A stretch of 64,000 bases of DNA from positions 26,871,644 to 26,935,643 of the forward strand of contig NC_092806.1 of assembly GCF_040954645.1 (NCBI RefSeq). Direction: 5' to 3'. The position numbers were made by a program, and so were the translations under genes. Source of the DNA: Diabrotica undecimpunctata (lineage: Eukaryota; Arthropoda; Insecta; Coleoptera; Chrysomelidae). This document shows positions 22,907-34,667 of the stretch, piece after piece. The notes under the pieces are model-generated. The model did not search any database. It was not told where the DNA came from and saw nothing but the letters and a program-made list of their open reading frames with translations. The first letter of the stretch is position 1, and each line of letters opens with the position of its first letter.

Positions 22907-23192
22907 ACATCTTTATCAACGTCTGTTATACCTTGCATTTATAGAAGGTTCAGATTAAAGCAGAAATCTGAATTTGTTTCGAAACTATCTTACCGATTTT
23001 TCTATCAGATGTCGCTATTGCGTCCATAACGAAGCCATTTTATTGTTGCTTCCTAAAAGACAGAAAAGATTATTTTTCACGTTAAGAACGGCTATGAATA
23101 ACTGTTCTGATGAGACTTATTAAGTCGAAATACGTATCAACAGATACATAGACGCTTTGTACGTGAAATCAAATCGTTGCTGTCTTTTTCAA
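22907..23192 (+). repeat. Penelope-type terminal repeat, copy 1, with hammerhead core
   Basis: Aligns with the reverse complement of 61522-61807 over about 285 bp. Contains CTGATGA (23107-23113), GACTT/AAGTC hairpin (23114-23118 and 23122-23126) and GAAA (23127-23130), exactly the conserved hammerhead-ribozyme core and stem II. An outer TACGTA...TACGTG pairing is kept in both copies. Hammerheads are known in the terminal repeats of Penelope-like elements, which suggests the identity; no coding part is attached here. Confidence 0.7.
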
Positions 23193-23683
23193 AAAAATAT
23201 TAAATTAGAAAGTGGAGCTTCTTTTACCTCCCCCTCCTGGTATACATTTTTAGTAATATACGACAATTAAACATTGAAAACTTCTATTCGAATCATTGTA
23301 CAAGAAAAAGTGTCACTTATAGAAACTGAAACATTTATTAAATTGCTAAGACAATTTGTAAAAATAAAATAGACTCAGGAAAAAATATAAATATGAAACT
23401 TGTCTTTATACTGTTATTAAAACAATATATTTACTTATTTAGTAAATATAAATTAAGTTAGCTTTGCGGTACCGCGAAAATAGCCACTGTGTATACATAA
23501 TGCTGACATAAACTGAGCCGAACTGAATTATTCTTGAATTGTTCCCCTCTTTATTATTTTGGACTTTGACATTTACTAAGATAAGAAATGTAGGAAGGAA
23601 AATAGCAAAACTTAAATGGCAATTTGCAGGGCAATATATCAGTGATGAAGATAAAAGGTGGAATAACTTACCACTAATCCAAT
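23193..23683. other. AT-rich spacer, no gene seen
   Basis: Lies between the Penelope-type repeat and the piggyBac target site. At 23595-23670 a faint LINE-tail-like stretch (R..AKLKWQFAG..) may be a tiny fragment. Confidence 0.4.
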
Positions 23684-23939
23684 TTAAGCCTTTATAGTGC
23701 AGAATTATTTTTTGGTAATATAAATTAATTCTTTACAGGTTATAATTAACGAATGGTCCATGATTGCACTTTCATTGTCTTTTCATTTTATTTTCACTCT
23801 TTGTTCGTTATACATGTAGTTGTGGTTCCATAATCGACCACAAAAAATAACACATTAATTAAACATTTTTACTATGAAATAATGGAAAACATTGAATACG
23901 TAATACAACCTGGCAATCTGAGCATATAATACTTGAAAG

Positions 23940-25640
23940 TTTTGGCTTCGCTCTCTTGAACAACGTCTTGATGTTCCTTTTTCTGGCATGTGATTGCCAA
24001 CATCGCTTAGCCTTACCGTGCTTCCAACGCTTCATGCTTCAACAGCATTATGTGTTGCTTCCACTTTCTTCAGTTTATTTTTTCCTATAGTTGCCTTAGG
24101 TCCTGGCCTCTTTCTGTTATGGAAATCACTTATGAGCTCGTTGGCCAATACACTTCTAAAATACAGTTGACTCATTGGTTTCGATTTAATACTCATTCTC
24201 ATTCATCGACTTGAAGCATGAAGTTGGTCGAATAAATCGACTCCACCCATATAGCGATTGTAATCACTTATGGCATTTGGACACTTGACCCCTTATTGTT
24301 CATCATTCGCTTTTCTTCGCAGAACTGAAGTACCTCAAGTAGATTATGCATACTGCCTACTAGAACGCATTTGCGTCAAGATCTTACCATTTAACAACAG
24401 ACATATCTCGAAATAATCGTGTTCTCCCATTTTCATTGTTTTGTCCATTCTCATTTGTGTTGAAAAGCCTTTACGATTTATTTTAAAGTTTCACAGCAGA
24501 ACAAATCACAGGTTAACATTTTCTTAAGAAGAGGAAAACTCGAGAAAAAATTATCGAAATAAATGCAGTAGTTTCCGCCTCTAAGAGACTCGGTAATATT
24601 TAATACCGTTTTAGCCCCTAAACCATATTCAGCATGTTGTGATTGAGATTTGCCTTCATAAATGATAAATTTGTGCACGTATCCAGTTTCTGAGCATGCA
24701 ACGACCCAGACTTTGAAGCCTCTTTTTATGGGTTTTTTCGGCATATATTGTTTGAGAGAACTTCGCCCCTTGAAAGCAAGTATACTTTCATCTACCGAAA
24801 CATTTCTACTTATAGAAAAGTTCTCTTGAAAGTGTTGCTGCAGTTGTATTATCAAAGGCCTTACTTTGAACAGTATGTCAAAATTGAAGCTATTTTAATT
24901 TCTTTCCATATTTTCATTATTGTTTAGATGGTGAAAACGAAGAATTTTTAAGAATCGTTTTTGCGTAAAAATTTGCGACACTCTTGGACGTGCATGTTGA
25001 TATCTGTTGACCAATAATGTCTCAAACTAGGTAGTTTCTGATTAAATCCCATGATTATAAGAACCCTTAGAAATGCTTTTAGTTCTTCCTCAGTTAGGTC
25101 GAGATCATTATGATTTTGTTGAGCATAAAGGTTTGACTGTGAAATTATATGAGCTATAATATCTTTGCTCAAGAACAAAAAAAAACCACATTGAATGGTC
25201 AATTTATATTGACCGGTTTTGCGGGGTTAAATGGTCTGATAAACAGCACATTCAAATATTTTTGTGCATCAGCAGTCTTCGTTCTCCATTTATGTTTCAT
25301 TGCACTTTACTGTGTTCTCTTGGTTCTCCTCTATTTCGTCTTCGCCTGAGGAAGTATCGACGTCGTCAAAAATTCGATTTGTTCTTACCTGAGGGTGGAA
25401 AGCTGTATCATCCATGGAGTCATCTGAATCAATATAAAGAAATTCGACCTTGTCATCATTAGATAATGAAGTAATAGTCGCATTGGATGAAACCGACATT
25501 CGGTTGGAAGTAGGAAGATTGTCGTCTGCATCAGAATCACTCTCAAAATCTGAATTTATGGCTTGTTGATATGGAACACCATCTAAGTAATCAAATAAAT
25601 CATATTTGTAAATTTTCCAGCATATTGCAGTGTTCCATTT
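23940..25640 (-). pseudogene. piggyBac-type transposase
   Basis: The minus strand gives an acidic N-terminus (FDYLDGVPYQQ, SDFESDSDADDN), then LDLTEEELKAFLRVLIIMG, HYWSTDINMH, the catalytic blocks SVDESILAFKGRSSLKQYMP, KKPIKRGFKVWVVACSETG and YFDNFFSSFPLL, and farther on NAISDYNRYMGGVDLFDQL. The DDD triad positions (VDES, FDNFF, SDYN) are readable. Several frameshifts and stops interrupt it; the tail toward 23940 decays. The enzyme would cut and rejoin at TTAA without footprints; this copy cannot be made. Confidence 0.88.
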
Positions 25641-25875
25641 TACTGCAAAAGATACATATAATTGTTGTATACAAATACTTTGAAAAATTTAATGACTTTA
25701 ACTATCGCACAGCAATTTAATTCTTAGAAATATTAATCAAGTAAGTCAAATTGACGTAAAAAAAGAATATAACTGTATAGATTTAAAATGAACAAGAGCA
25801 AAAATACATTTCAATAGAACAATTGTAAAATCAACATGTGCTGCTTTTAGGTTATGTTCATTAAATCAAGATATA

Positions 25876-27101
25876 TGAGGTGTGTTTTTTAAGTAAGTAC
25901 CGTTTTGGAATTAAAAAAAGACGTGCAAAGATATGGCAATAATTTTATTTTTACATGAAAGCCTGTACCTTAATCTACTTTTCTACATAATTTCCGTGAA
26001 TATTGAGGCACTTGTCATAACGTGGCACCAGTTTTTGAATACCCTCCTGATAAAATTCTGCCGCCTGACTTGTTAACCACTGCATTACAAATGTTTTGAC
26101 TTCGTTATCGTCTTGAAGACGCTGACCGCCCAGGTGTTTCTTCAAGTGCTGGAACAAATGATAGTCGCTGGGCGCCAGATCAGGGCTGTATGGAGGGTGA
26201 TCTAGAGTTTCCAATTTAAATGATTTGATGAGATCTTTGGTCTGATTAGCCACATGTGGACGGGCATTGTCATGCATCAAAACGATACCCTTACTCAACT
26301 TGCCACGTCTTTTGTTCTGGATTGCACGATGCATATTTTTCAATGTCTCACAATAAAACGCTGCATTGATTGTCTCATTACGAGGCAGAAACTCCACTAA
26401 CAATACTCCTTTTCTGTCCCAAAAACTGTGCACATGATTTTCCGGGCAGAAATTGTTTGCTTAAACTTCACTCTTTTGGGTGATGATGAATGTCGCCATT
26501 CCGTGGATTGTTGTTTCGATTCTGGTGTGACGTAGGCCACCCACGTTTCGTCACCAGTAACAATTTGATCTAAAAAATCTTCACCTTCACTGTGGTACCG
26601 CTCAAGGAAAGTCAATGCACTGCCTAAACGTTGGGTTTTGTGCAAATCCGTCAACATTTTTGAAACCCAACGTGAACACAATTTCCGGTAATTCAAGTTC
26701 TCGGTAACAATGCGATACAAAACACTACGAGAATACTAAGGAAAGCAGTCGGACAATGATGAAATTGTAAAGCGTCTGTTTTCTCTCACCTTTTCGTCCA
26801 CTTTCTGCACCAAATTTTCATTAATGACCGAAGGACGCCCACTCCGTTTTTCATCATGCACATTTGTGCGGCCATCTTTAAATGCTCTCTGTAACAGCCC
26901 GTACTTCACAATCAGCGTGACTCACGATTGTTGGAGGCATCTTAAACACTGGAGTAAACAAGTATACAATGAAGAATCAGACTGTAATGGCGTCAGTGCG
27001 TAGACAAGAGATGTAGGTAACCAGCGCTCATGCGCGGAACGCCGACCGTAGCGCTGCGGCGGCGGAATCGCAAACGGTACGTACTTAAAAAACATGCCTC
27101 G
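25876..27101 (-). mobile_element. Complete mariner element with TIRs and TA duplication
   Basis: Left terminus TGAGGTGTGTTTTTTAAGTA (25876 on) matches the reverse complement of the right terminus, CGAGGCATGTTTTTTAAGTA (ending 27101), and both continue into GTACCGTTT. TA dinucleotides flank at 25874-25875 and 27102-27103. The 1226-bp length is close to the usual 1.3 kb, the shortfall matching lost N-terminal coding. It lies inside the piggyBac, so it is younger. Confidence 0.93.
25972..26940 (-). pseudogene. mariner transposase (DD34D)
   Basis: The N-terminus starts at MPPTIVSHADCEVRAV near 26940, but much of the first HTH is lost; DGRTNVHDEKRSGRPSVI, VREN.RFTISSLSD and YRKLCSRWVSKMLTD follow. 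Catalytic motifs are present: VTGDETWVAYV, VLMHDNARPHVANQ and PYSPDLAPSDYHLF, with 34 residues between the second and third Asp. A one-base frameshift near 26420 and two stops in the N-terminal part inactivate it. The ORF closes near 25975 with a HGNYVEK tail. The decay is modest compared with other elements here. Confidence 0.92.
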
Positions 27102-27330
27102 TATTATCTTGCGCCAATAGAGTCTGAATAGATAATAAAAGATTACAATACTGTGATGTGTTACCTTGAGTTTGATGTATAAATCCTTTGTAAATTATTT
27201 TTCTAACTTTTACAAACGGCAAAAACCAATGATCATGTTCAACGGTAACTTAATGTGTATGACGGGTTGTGTCAATGTTATGTCAATTACTAGCTTTTAA
27301 GTATTATTAAGTGCGGTGGTCGAAATATCA

Positions 27331-27513
27331 ACCACAGACCTATAAAGGGTTAAGTATGATAAACGTGTGAGATATGAGGATAAATATCCGATGTGAGCAG
27401 TTGAAAAAAAAAAATTAACTTCTGTAAAATAGCTTTCGTCATTGACCAAAGACCTATAAAGGGTTAAGTATGATAAATGTGTGATATATGAGAATAAATA
27501 TCCAATGTGAGCA
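27331..27513. repeat. Duplicated piggyBac end and flank, 114-bp period
   Basis: The segment 27331-27399, which spans the last bases of the piggyBac (GACCTATAAAGGG), its TTAA and the flank TAAGTATGATAAA, recurs at 27445-27513 at about 90 percent identity. The second copy again reads CTATAAAGGG followed by TTAA. So a piggyBac terminus plus flanking DNA was duplicated locally. Confidence 0.88.
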
Positions 27514-28324
27514 CCAAAAACTTATATGAGATGTGAAAACCTGGAGACAAAAATATTAATATTAATATCAACAGATTTATTACAATACGTTTCACATATG
27601 TTCTTATGCAAGCTAGAAATAAATGTTGATCCTATATATTACAGTTAAACTAATGAGTAAATTTTTGGTAATCCCATCTTGTTATTTATTCTTGTCAGAC
27701 TTATTCATTTGCAAAACAAATTTGAAGAAAATAAATTCCAAACACTAATATATTTGAACAGCTTTGCTATTCGCAAGACAAAGAAAAAACTCATTTACAT
27801 AATTACAAAAACATTTCTTCGAATCCAACTCGCCAGAAACTGATTTAACCGCCAATTCGTAAGAAGTTCATTGTGATTGTGATTAAGAATAATTGATTCG
27901 CCAGAAAATCTCCAAGTTGGGCTTCTACTCAATTTACTAAAACAAATATTTGTTACTCGGTGGCCTAGTTTCAACTTCCATCACTCTTACTGAAAATGAC
28001 AAATGATCCCTTTAGGGAAATAAACCTCTTGTGTAGCGAGGGCCACAGGCGTAGGCTGGAGATAATTTATATCAACCACTTACTGATGTGTAAATATTAT
28101 AATAATAACCATATACTGGGAGTTAAAAATAGTTTATTGATGTTTGAAAATGTTTTCAAATACTGGCTGATATTCGAAGATCGGAAGATCAAATAAAAAA
28201 GGGGATGCCAATTGGCATATGAATAATATAAGAAATTGCTCTTAAGGTAAATGAAAAGGCGCTTTACAAGCGATTTAAAAGATAATTTAAATTTTTAAAA
28301 ACAAATTTCTTTACAGAACAAAAT
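27514..28324. other. AT-rich spacer, no supported gene
   Basis: The frame 27996-28196 has no domain. No repeats recognised. Confidence 0.45.
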
Positions 28325-28880
28325 AGTGGGAGAATCAGTTCAGGAGATCAAAACGCGGCCTACCAGGATCTAGCTAAACCTTAGGAACTCATAGAAAGTG
28401 AGGAATATAAGCCGAAACAAATTTTGAACTCTTACCTTCATATCGAAAAATGAGTAATCTGTATCAGGCTTTCAAGCTTTTAGCAAAGAGCAGGTTAACG
28501 CTTTTTTTGTTGTAAAGCTTCATGGTAAAACTACTGCTGGTTTATAAGTCTCTAAACCCACGGTCTCTAAAATGTAGAAATAAAAACGACCAGTAATTTG
28601 GAGGGCAAATCCCTCGGAAATATCCCTGGAGCTACATTGTTTTCGGACTGGTTTACTAACCGTTTAGTTTCTAATGTTAAGCAATATTTAACATCAAAAT
28701 CTCTACCATTTAAAGTACTACTTTTCATTAAAATGGCTCCTGTACATCCAGAATCCCAGAACTTAATTAATTCAAATGTAAGAATTAGTTTTCTACATCC
28801 TAACATCCATTCGCTTTTGCAGCCTTTGGATCAGGGAATAAAAGCTTCACCTAAACGATATTACCTAAAGCGTACCCAGT
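28325..28880 (+). pseudogene. pogo/Tigger-type transposase remnant
   Basis: With frame changes the plus strand reads ESEEYKPKQILNS, AFKLLAKSRLTL, a KLLLVYKSLNPRSLK block, VIWR, FSDWFTNRLVSNVKQYL, LPFKVLLFIKMAPVHPE, FLHPNIHSLLQPLDQG and KRYYLKRT. This is the DDE core of Tigger-like transposases (N.DET... LDNAP.HP... LQP.DQG). The second catalytic Asp, expected in a LLILDNAPAHP-like block, is changed to Lys-Met. It is heavily decayed and lacks its DNA-binding domain. The Gypsy remnant begins immediately to the right. Confidence 0.75.
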
Positions 28881-28904
28881 ACCTGTATCTTCGATTGTAA
28901 GATC

Positions 28905-31165
28905 TGCAAGTACGTCCTTAACACATGACTTTGGAATAACAACTTGGGGCACTGTTCTTGTTCCATCTGGACCCTCTCATTTACGTGTAATAACGTCATC
29001 TTTCGGACACAAAGAGTCCCACTGAAGCCAATAGCGTCTCTGCTTGCCCATATTTGGCAATCTCCTGCCCCTGTGGTCTAGCTCCGTTGTTCAACCATTC
29101 ATGGACTATTTTTAGATCTGGATCTTTTTTCTGTTCAGCTTGGAGGTTTTCCTTGGCTAGAGCTTCTTCGTCACTTCCGTCCTCTAGCATTTATAACTGT
29201 AGAATCTAACCCTCTCGTTCTTTTTGACGCTAGCAGAAACGGCAGCTTCTGTATTTGCATGGTCTTGTCGAGAGGCCGTTGGCATTTCCACGGCTTCTTC
29301 CCATTCGGTTTCTGTAGTTTCTCCAGATATTAAGCTATCTGGCCTTCAGGTATTTTGAAGTTAAGTATCTATTGCGAGACGGAATGCTCGGGTCTTATCA
29401 AGAATTTTCTGCCAAAGAGGAACGAATGGTAGTGATCTACTACTTTAACAGCTACCAATAACTCCTTTCTGGTGACACAGAAGTTTTTTTACGATTTTTT
29501 CAGAGTTTTACTGAAGTATTCTATGACGTGCTCCTCACCCTACTGCACTTGGGAAAGCACCGCTCCGACGCCATTTTGAGAAGCATCCGTATCAAGCACG
29601 AGAAAACCCTGTTCTCTCGGATATGCCAGGATTGGAGCCGTTATCAATTTATGCTTAAGTGTGATGAAGGCAAGCTGGCAGTCTAGTGTTCAGTCAAATG
29701 ACAGTTTTTTCTTGGTCAGGTTATGGAGAGTTTTGGCAATATTTCTAAAATCTTTCACGAAGCGACGATAGTAACTGCAAAGGCTAAGGAAGCTTCGGAC
29801 ATCGTGTTTGTTTCTTTGTTAGGGCCATTCTTGTACTGCTTTTATTTTTGTCGGGTCTGAGGATGAAACTCCTCTGAATGAAATTACATGTCCAAGGAAA
29901 TTAACTTTTTCTCACTTCTTAGCATTTACTTGTAGGTCAGCGTTCCTAAGTCTGGTAAAAACTTCTTTGAAATGGGCAAGGTGTTCGTCGAAATCCTTCC
30001 CGATGACCATGATATCGTCGAGGTATACCAGACAGGTTTTCCATGCAAGTCCCCTAAGTACTAGCTTCATTAATCGTTCAAACGTGGCAGGTGCATTACA
30101 CAATCCGAATGGCATCACTTTAAATTGGTAGAGCCCATTTTCAGCAGAAAATGCTATTTTATCTCTACCTTCAGGGTGAACTGCAACTTGCCAGTAGCTG
30201 CTTTTGAGATCCACGGTGGAAAATCATTTCGATCCTGTCAAGGCACTAAAGGTATCGTCAATATGGAGCAGTGGGTAGCTGTCTTTCTTGGTGACGCTAT
30301 TCAATCTTCTGTAGCCGACAGAGAACCTTGTTTTTAGTTACTAACACCACTGGAGAAGACCACGGGCTACTCGACTCTTCAATAACTTTCTCCTTCTGCA
30401 TATTTTCAAGAATGGCAAAAGCTGCTTTTTATTTTGCAAATGGGAGACGTCTTGGAGCCTGCCTTATGATGTTGGAATTGTCAGTGTTCCTTTAAAGAAG
30501 ATGTCATTTTCGTTTTTAATTAATCCTTCTGCTTTTTGGTATCCATCTTCGGATAGATGGCCCCATGACGTCTTTAGATTTTCCAACAATTCAGTGGGAA
30601 GTTGGTGTGTAATACTGGCTGTTAACACGATTTCTTCTATTCTAGTCTTTCTTATAACTGGTTTGCATATTCCAAGTGCTTAGCCCTTTTTAAAGGTGAT
30701 ATTGTTGTCATTAGCGTTAGCCACCCTTACTGGAACCGTCTCCTTATCCCCATCTACCAAACATCTAGCCAAAATGACACCCTCATTACCCTGCTCTTCT
30801 GGTTCTAATAACGTGGCTCTTAAGCCACCAGATGCATCAATTTGTGCGACTACGATCTGTTTATTGTTAGGAAGGATCTTCATGTCTTCTGCTACTAACA
30901 TCTTTAGCCCATTTTGCTGGTTTCTAGAGGAAAACAGTAGAATTTCTTTATTGCCCAGGATGAACTCATCTACGATGTTGGATATTAGGACCACTACTTA
31001 TATCTCGACGTGTCTCAGTTCGATTTTTACACATCCCTTCCCATAAACAGTCGTGCTTTCGCCTATCGCTGTCTCTAGTATGGTTTCGATATTGTCCTTA
31101 TAGTTGCCCCAGTACCGATGGTAAAACTGCATCTGTAGTCATTGAAAAGTTTATCGGCAACTAAA
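28905..31165 (-). pseudogene. Ty3/Gypsy pol remnant: protease-linker, RT, RNase H, pre-integrase
   Basis: On the minus strand in order: a protease-to-RT region (ILPNNKQIVVAQIDASGG, NEGVILARCLVDGDKETVPV, 30994-30680); the RT with MDLKSSYWQVAVHPE (first Asp), FSAENGLYQFKVMPFGLCNA, PATFERLMKLVLRG and LVYLDDIMVIGKDF (YLDD), 30214-29912; a decayed RNase H region (29880-29200); and the segment before the H2C2 zinc finger (DPDLKIVHEWLNNGARPQ). Many frameshifts separate these pieces. Integrase core, gag and LTRs were not found. It would copy retrotransposon RNA in cytoplasmic particles; this copy is dead. Confidence 0.85.
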
Positions 31166-31199
31166 CTGTTGCTACTTCGTCGTATTGTGGATATTGAGT

Positions 31200-31535
31200 G
31201 GCAAAAATCGCAACGTTTATTTATTTAACAGCTTTATACAAACCGGCTTCACTTGCGCAAAATGCAAAAATTGTATACGAAAGCTATATTCGTTACCTTT
31301 AAAACGCATTTTGATTTTTATCGATAGAACACGCTGATCAAAAGATATCAAATTTTTACCGTCGGGTTGATACAAATTCTATTTAAAATTTATTTCAAGT
31401 ACGTAACTGACATTCACAATCGACGGTCGCTTCAAGTGTTGTTTCTGAAAGAACAGTTCATTCTACACAAAAAGTGCCAATAAACATTTTTCATCAAAGG
31501 TATTTCAGCCACATTTCTTGTTTGAAATATTGTTA
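31200..31535 (+). repeat. Dispersed ~330-bp repeat, copy 2
   Basis: Partner of 3755-4085 in inverse orientation; homology runs from AATAAACGTT... through ATTCTACACAAA to the TTTCTTGTTTGAAATA end. Located just upstream of the Gypsy pol remnant, so it might be a decayed LTR, but copy 1 has no pol nearby. Confidence 0.7.
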
Positions 31536-31699
31536 AATAGTATGTTTAATTTACTTTTTATAACACAAAACCGTATGTCATCATTCTTAAACATCTTTAT
31601 TCTGATAATCTTTATTACTTCCTTTAATTGCGAACTCCCCCATTTATTGTTCGTCTCTTCTATGCCAATTTCTTATATTTCTTACATCTCTTTGGAAAA

Positions 31700-32470
31700 T
31701 TGAATATATTATTTTGCGCTCACTATACCTAACATAGTAGATGATTTTTATTAAGTGAGGGCAGTAACAGAAGAAGTTTAAAAAAACTTTATATCATTTT
31801 TGCACGCCCCTGTAACGACCACTATCGATTTTGTTCGTCCAAAGAACGTTCCACCGGCCCCGGTCGCATGTTAATGTAGCCAGCAAGTGACGCAATGATA
31901 AGTTTGCAGATATGACACGTCATCAATCACCCTGACTCTAATTACAACCTGTCGCGGTGATCATCGTCAGAGACACGCAATTAATGCCGAACTCAGCCCC
32001 CACCACCCTCCGAATTCATAGTGTAGGGCCATCTGCCTATGCTATTTCCAAACTAAATTGGACGGTGCTCGATTTTGTGCTCAATTTCCAATTAAATTGC
32101 TTGATCAGGTCCTATAGGGCCATCAATTAACATTTCCGTGTTCTTAGTTAGTGATGTATGTACTTCTCATAGACGTAGGGGCATGGCATTCGTCTTGTTG
32201 AGATTGATTGTGGTTTGATGCAAATGTATAGCACTGGTGGTTTGCTAATTTCAATTACAGAGCAAAATTAATATGACAACAAAATGTGCGCTTAATATGC
32301 CAATCATCAGATATAATATAGCCCGTTGCATTGCAATAATATACCAATTTGCGAAATATAATATATTGCAAAATGTAAGGAAAAAGAGGGCAATATAATT
32401 AAATTTAAAACTAATATATTAGATTAAAAACAAAGTGCATTAAAATTTGGTGTTTATTTTAAGTACAATT
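31700..32470. other. Non-repetitive island without transposon signatures
   Basis: From about 31795 to 32160 base composition is more balanced than its surroundings and no transposon coding or repeat is visible. It contains several homeodomain-type ATTA cores (CCAATTAAATTG, CAATTAACAT), a TGACACGTCATCA E-box/CRE-like site and TAGGGCCATC repeated twice (near 32026 and 32116). It may be non-coding host sequence with regulatory function; this is inference. Confidence 0.3.
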
Positions 32471-32915
32471 TGGTTAGGGGAGAAGAGGGAGACTTGATCA
32501 TATGGGAGACTTGATCACTCTTTAAAATTTCAGTAAATAAGCAGCCTAGAATTATAAAACCGGCAACACAGCTCAGTTGTTAGTATGGCAGTAGATCCCA
32601 TGTAATTTAGTTTTCGTTAGAATACACAACGAAGAGCACGGTTTCATTACAATTATTTTGTCCCTACCGAGAATTGTTTTCAGAATTATTTCAAGTTGAT
32701 TTTCTTTACTATTTGTTTAGGTGAGTGTTTCGTAAAATTTTTATTTAACACCATAATCATTTAGTTTACGTTTAACATAGTTTGCAGTGAGTTTGTTGTC
32801 ATATTTTTATAGACTAAAATATTAAAATGACCTCTTGGGGGAGACTTGATTCCTTCTTATCTGGAAGATATGATCCCGGGATCAAGTCTCCCAGAAACTC
32901 CTTATAGATGTTTTT

Positions 32916-32920
<5 letters not shown>

Positions 32921-33009
<89 letters not shown>
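32921..33009. repeat. (TA)n tract immediately before the pogo ATG
   Basis: TA dinucleotides, ~45 units, ending in the A of the transposase start codon at 33010. Confidence 0.97.
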
Positions 33010-33014
<5 letters not shown>

Positions 33015-34667
33015 ACCTCAATACAAAAGGAGGGAAAGAGCCAAGAAAAGAACACCAGTCGACAGCCAGAGGTTAAAAGAAGCTGTTTTAAACGTTATTA
33101 ATAACGGTACGTTCGGTACGTACGGTTAAAAGATACGTTCGCAGACAACGATCCGAAAATGTTGAATTACCTTCTCTCCTGATTACAAGAAGGCTCAAAT
33201 ATTTACAAATGCAGAGGAACATCTGTTTAAAAATTATTTAGATGTGGCAAGCAAATTACACCATGCCCTTAAAAGAAAACAAGCAAAAGAACTGACGTAC
33301 GAGTTTGCCGTAAGAAATAGTAAAAAATACCTGCTTCGTGGAATAAACATAAGCAAGCCAGTTACGACTGGTTACACGGATTTCTGAAGAGGATGAAGAC
33401 CTTATCACTACGCTCTTCGGAAGCAACTAGTCTTTCTAGAGCAACTAGTTTCAACAGAAACAATGTATCAAAATTTTTCGGAAATTTAAAGACAGTTCTT
33501 GAAAACCATGGAATTGGACCAGAAGCAATTTGGAACGTGGACGAAACTGGACTTACCACTGTCCATAAGCCAAAGAATATCATTGCATGCAAAGGTGAAA
33601 AGCACGTTGGTAAAATTACGTCAGGGGAACGTGGAGCAACAGTAACTGTTTGTTGTGCAGTCAATGCAATTGGAAACCATATACCGCCTTTTATGGTTTT
33701 CCCTCGACAACTTTGGCAAGATCGCTTGATTGATAATAGACCACCAGGGACCACCGGCGTAGTTTATGAAAGTGGGTGGATGACCGCTTCTAATTTTATC
33801 AAATTTTTTGAACATTTTCAAAAACATGTAAAGGCAACTACCGACAATAAATGTTTAATCATAATGGACAATCATGATAGCCACGTTACTCTCGAAGCCA
33901 TAACGTATGCCAAAGAACACGGAATAATTCTTCTTACCATACCACCACACACGTCGCATAAGCTCCAGGCGTTAGACAGGAGTGTATTTGGCCCTCTCAA
34001 GAGTTTCTATAATACTACCTGTGATGATTGGATGGTGACGCACCCAGGAAGGACAATTACAATATACGAAGTCGGAGGATGCTTAGCTTACGCTTTCCCG
34101 TTAGCATTTAGTCCACGTAATGTTGAAAGCGGATTCAGAGTTACGTAACACCTTTTAATTCCAATATTTTTACCGATGAAGTTTGATGTTGCAACACCAG
34201 CAATAGATAACAATAACGAACCCTCCACTTCTACTGGCACTTTTACCACCCCTGAAATAATTAGCCCCTTTTCCTCAACTGGAAGTTGGACTTCTACTGG
34301 TACTTTTACCACACCTCCTGTAAATGGAGATACTTCACAAAATGATCAGCTACAACAAACACCAATGGAACACAATAACCAGCCTTTCACTTCTGCCACT
34401 TTTAGTAGCCCATAAATGATCAGACCTCATCCTAAAGCCGGACGCAGGACTTCAAAAAAGGGTAGAAAGCGAGCAACTACGAAAATTCTCACAGCTGCAC
34501 CAGAAAAACTTGCGCTTGAAGCTGAAGTTAGAGCTAAAGAAGAAAAAACAGAGCAAAAGGCCAAAGTAAGAGCACTTAAAAAAATGACTAAACAAAAACT
34601 TAAGGATTTAAGGGAATCTTCAAGTTCGGGGGGCAGTGACATTATGCTACCATCGACAGAGTCTTAA
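33010..34667 (+). pseudogene. pogo-type transposase
   Basis: ATG at 33010 starts [14 protein letters not shown] and [15 protein letters not shown], the psq-like helix-turn-helix. A frameshifted middle follows (YKKAQIFTNAEEHLFKNYL, KELTYEFAVRNSKKY). From 33393 the DDE core is uninterrupted: AIWNVDETGLTTVHKP, CLIIMDNHDSHVTLEA, PPHTSHKLQALDRSVFGPLK, keeping all three Asp (35 residues between the second and third). A shift near 34080 breaks the C-terminal region, which resumes with a Thr/Ser-rich stretch, MIRPHPKAGRRTSKKGRKR and a Lys/Glu coiled tail ending at 34667. The core is better preserved than the ends. Confidence 0.88.

Larger units (their letters stand above)
23688..27349 (-). mobile_element. 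Complete piggyBac-type element with nested mariner
   Basis: The left end is TTAA (23684-23687) then GCCTTTATAG; the right end is CTATAAAGGG (to 27349) then TTAA (27350-27353). Both ends therefore show the CCYTTTATAG-type terminus and the TTAA duplication diagnostic of piggyBac. Length is 3662 bp, or about 2.43 kb once the mariner at 25876-27101 and its TA duplicate are taken out, which is typical for the family. The transposase pseudogene lies inside on the minus strand. Confidence 0.9.

Noticed and set aside
27331..27513. Possible CRISPR-like direct repeats
   Set aside because: Only two copies, eukaryotic context, and explained by duplication of a piggyBac end. No other repeat set in the window has regular unique spacers.
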